Assembly: GCA_041392785.1 (NCBI GenBank)
Contig: JAWKLK010000006.1
Location: 124,001-188,000, forward strand
Direction: 5' to 3'
DNA length: 64,000 nucleotides
From: OLB9 sp041392785
GTDB taxonomy: Bacteria > Bacteroidota > Bacteroidia > Chitinophagales > Saprospiraceae
Part shown: piece after piece, positions 63,852 to 64,000 of the stretch
Layout of the letters: each line of letters starts with the position of its first letter
Position numbering within the stretch: the stretch's first letter is position 1
Made by a program: the position numbers and the translations under genes
Notes under the pieces: model-generated
Database searches by the model: none
The model's input: only the letters and a program-made list of their open reading frames with translations
Told to the model about the DNA's origin: nothing

Positions 63852-64000
63852 TTACTTTCTTAGGAGTGTTATATCCCCTTTTACGAGTTGTTGTGCTCCA
63901 GTGTAGTCTGTATATTTACAAATATATACATAAGTTCCATCTTCAGCGTGAGAGTCTCTAAATGAACCATCCCAACCCGTATTTGGATCATTAAAGTCCA
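63852..64000 (-). CDS. C-terminal end of a gliding-motility T9SS type B (CHU_C) protein (runs off right edge)
   Basis: The minus strand is open from the window edge to a TAA at 63852. The last residues read DFNDPNTGWDGSFRDSHAED and GTYVYICKYTDYTGAQQLVK, ending GDITLLRK, a clear CHU_C/type B T9SS sorting domain (GWDG, PDGTYVY, G-x-[VI]-T-L-[IL]-R). So a large surface or gliding-type protein starts outside the window. Only 49 complete codons are visible. Confidence 0.85.
   Translation of the reverse strand, partial: DFNDPNTGWDGSFRDSHAEDGTYVYICKYTDYTGAQQLVKGDITLLRK

Noticed and set aside
1..64000. CRISPR array or prophage
   Set aside because: I find no regularly spaced repeats with spacers, no cas genes and no phage structural genes in the window.

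Overview
The window is about 64 kb of AT-rich chromosome from a member of the Bacteroidota, most like the Saprospirales/Chitinophagales side of the phylum. The evidence is: two type A and one type B type-IX-secretion (T9SS) C-terminal sorting domains plus a possible third type A tail, three TonB-dependent outer-membrane receptors with carboxypeptidase-regulatory domains, paired DUF1800/DUF1501 genes, Bacteroidota-type promoters (TAnnTTTG -7 element) and weak ribosome binding sites. The species cannot be named from the sequence.

Layout. 1-5.4 kb: edge of a Ser/Thr kinase, a MORN-repeat/beta-barrel protein, a TonB receptor and a TolB-like lipoprotein, all on the minus strand. 5.7-11.9 kb: a large T9SS cargo with cohesin/dockerin-like parts, a small membrane protein and the DUF1800-DUF1501 pair. 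12-16 kb: HAD phosphatase, isocitrate dehydrogenase and a CoA-transferase/3-hydroxyacyl-CoA dehydrogenase operon. 16.1-22.9 kb: MoxR ATPase, DUF58 protein, an unknown helical protein overlapping a TPR-AAA+ ATPase, and a convergent VWA membrane protein. 23-25.5 kb: a secreted amidotransferase-fold protein, ribH and a TPR membrane protein. 25.7-32.0 kb: an accessory island of same-strand single genes separated by attC-like inverted repeats. It contains two lipoproteins, a beta-barrel, a lipocalin-like lipoprotein, a CDF metal exporter, a decayed IS110 transposase and a TIR-domain gene cassette; it abuts three tRNA genes. 32.8-42.4 kb: housekeeping genes (dnaA, ruvB, an A-type Fe-S carrier, cystathionine beta-synthase, tRNA-Lys) plus a GMC oxidoreductase and a split 5'-nucleotidase. 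42.4-43.6 kb: a YoeB-type toxin-antitoxin pair between two ~280-bp direct repeats, the toxin carrying a nonsense codon. 43.6-61.4 kb: envelope and secreted proteins (reg_prop propeller, M28 and M16 peptidases, two TonB receptors, a BNR/sortilin-like protein, a lamin-tail/cupredoxin T9SS protein). 61.4-64 kb: obgE-adk, an NlpC/P60 lipoprotein and the end of a gliding-motility type B T9SS protein.

The best candidates for something new are: (1) the TIR-peptidoglycan-binding-domain protein with a 38-residue membrane peptide, in a unit whose ends match the geometry of an integron cassette; (2) the unknown helical protein translationally coupled to a TPR-AAA+ ATPase beside MoxR-DUF58; (3) two DnaA boxes beside an extremely AT-rich stretch between divergent genes at 57.5 kb, a possible origin. 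Several start codons were moved downstream because a clear -7 element lies between the longest-ORF start and the chosen start.
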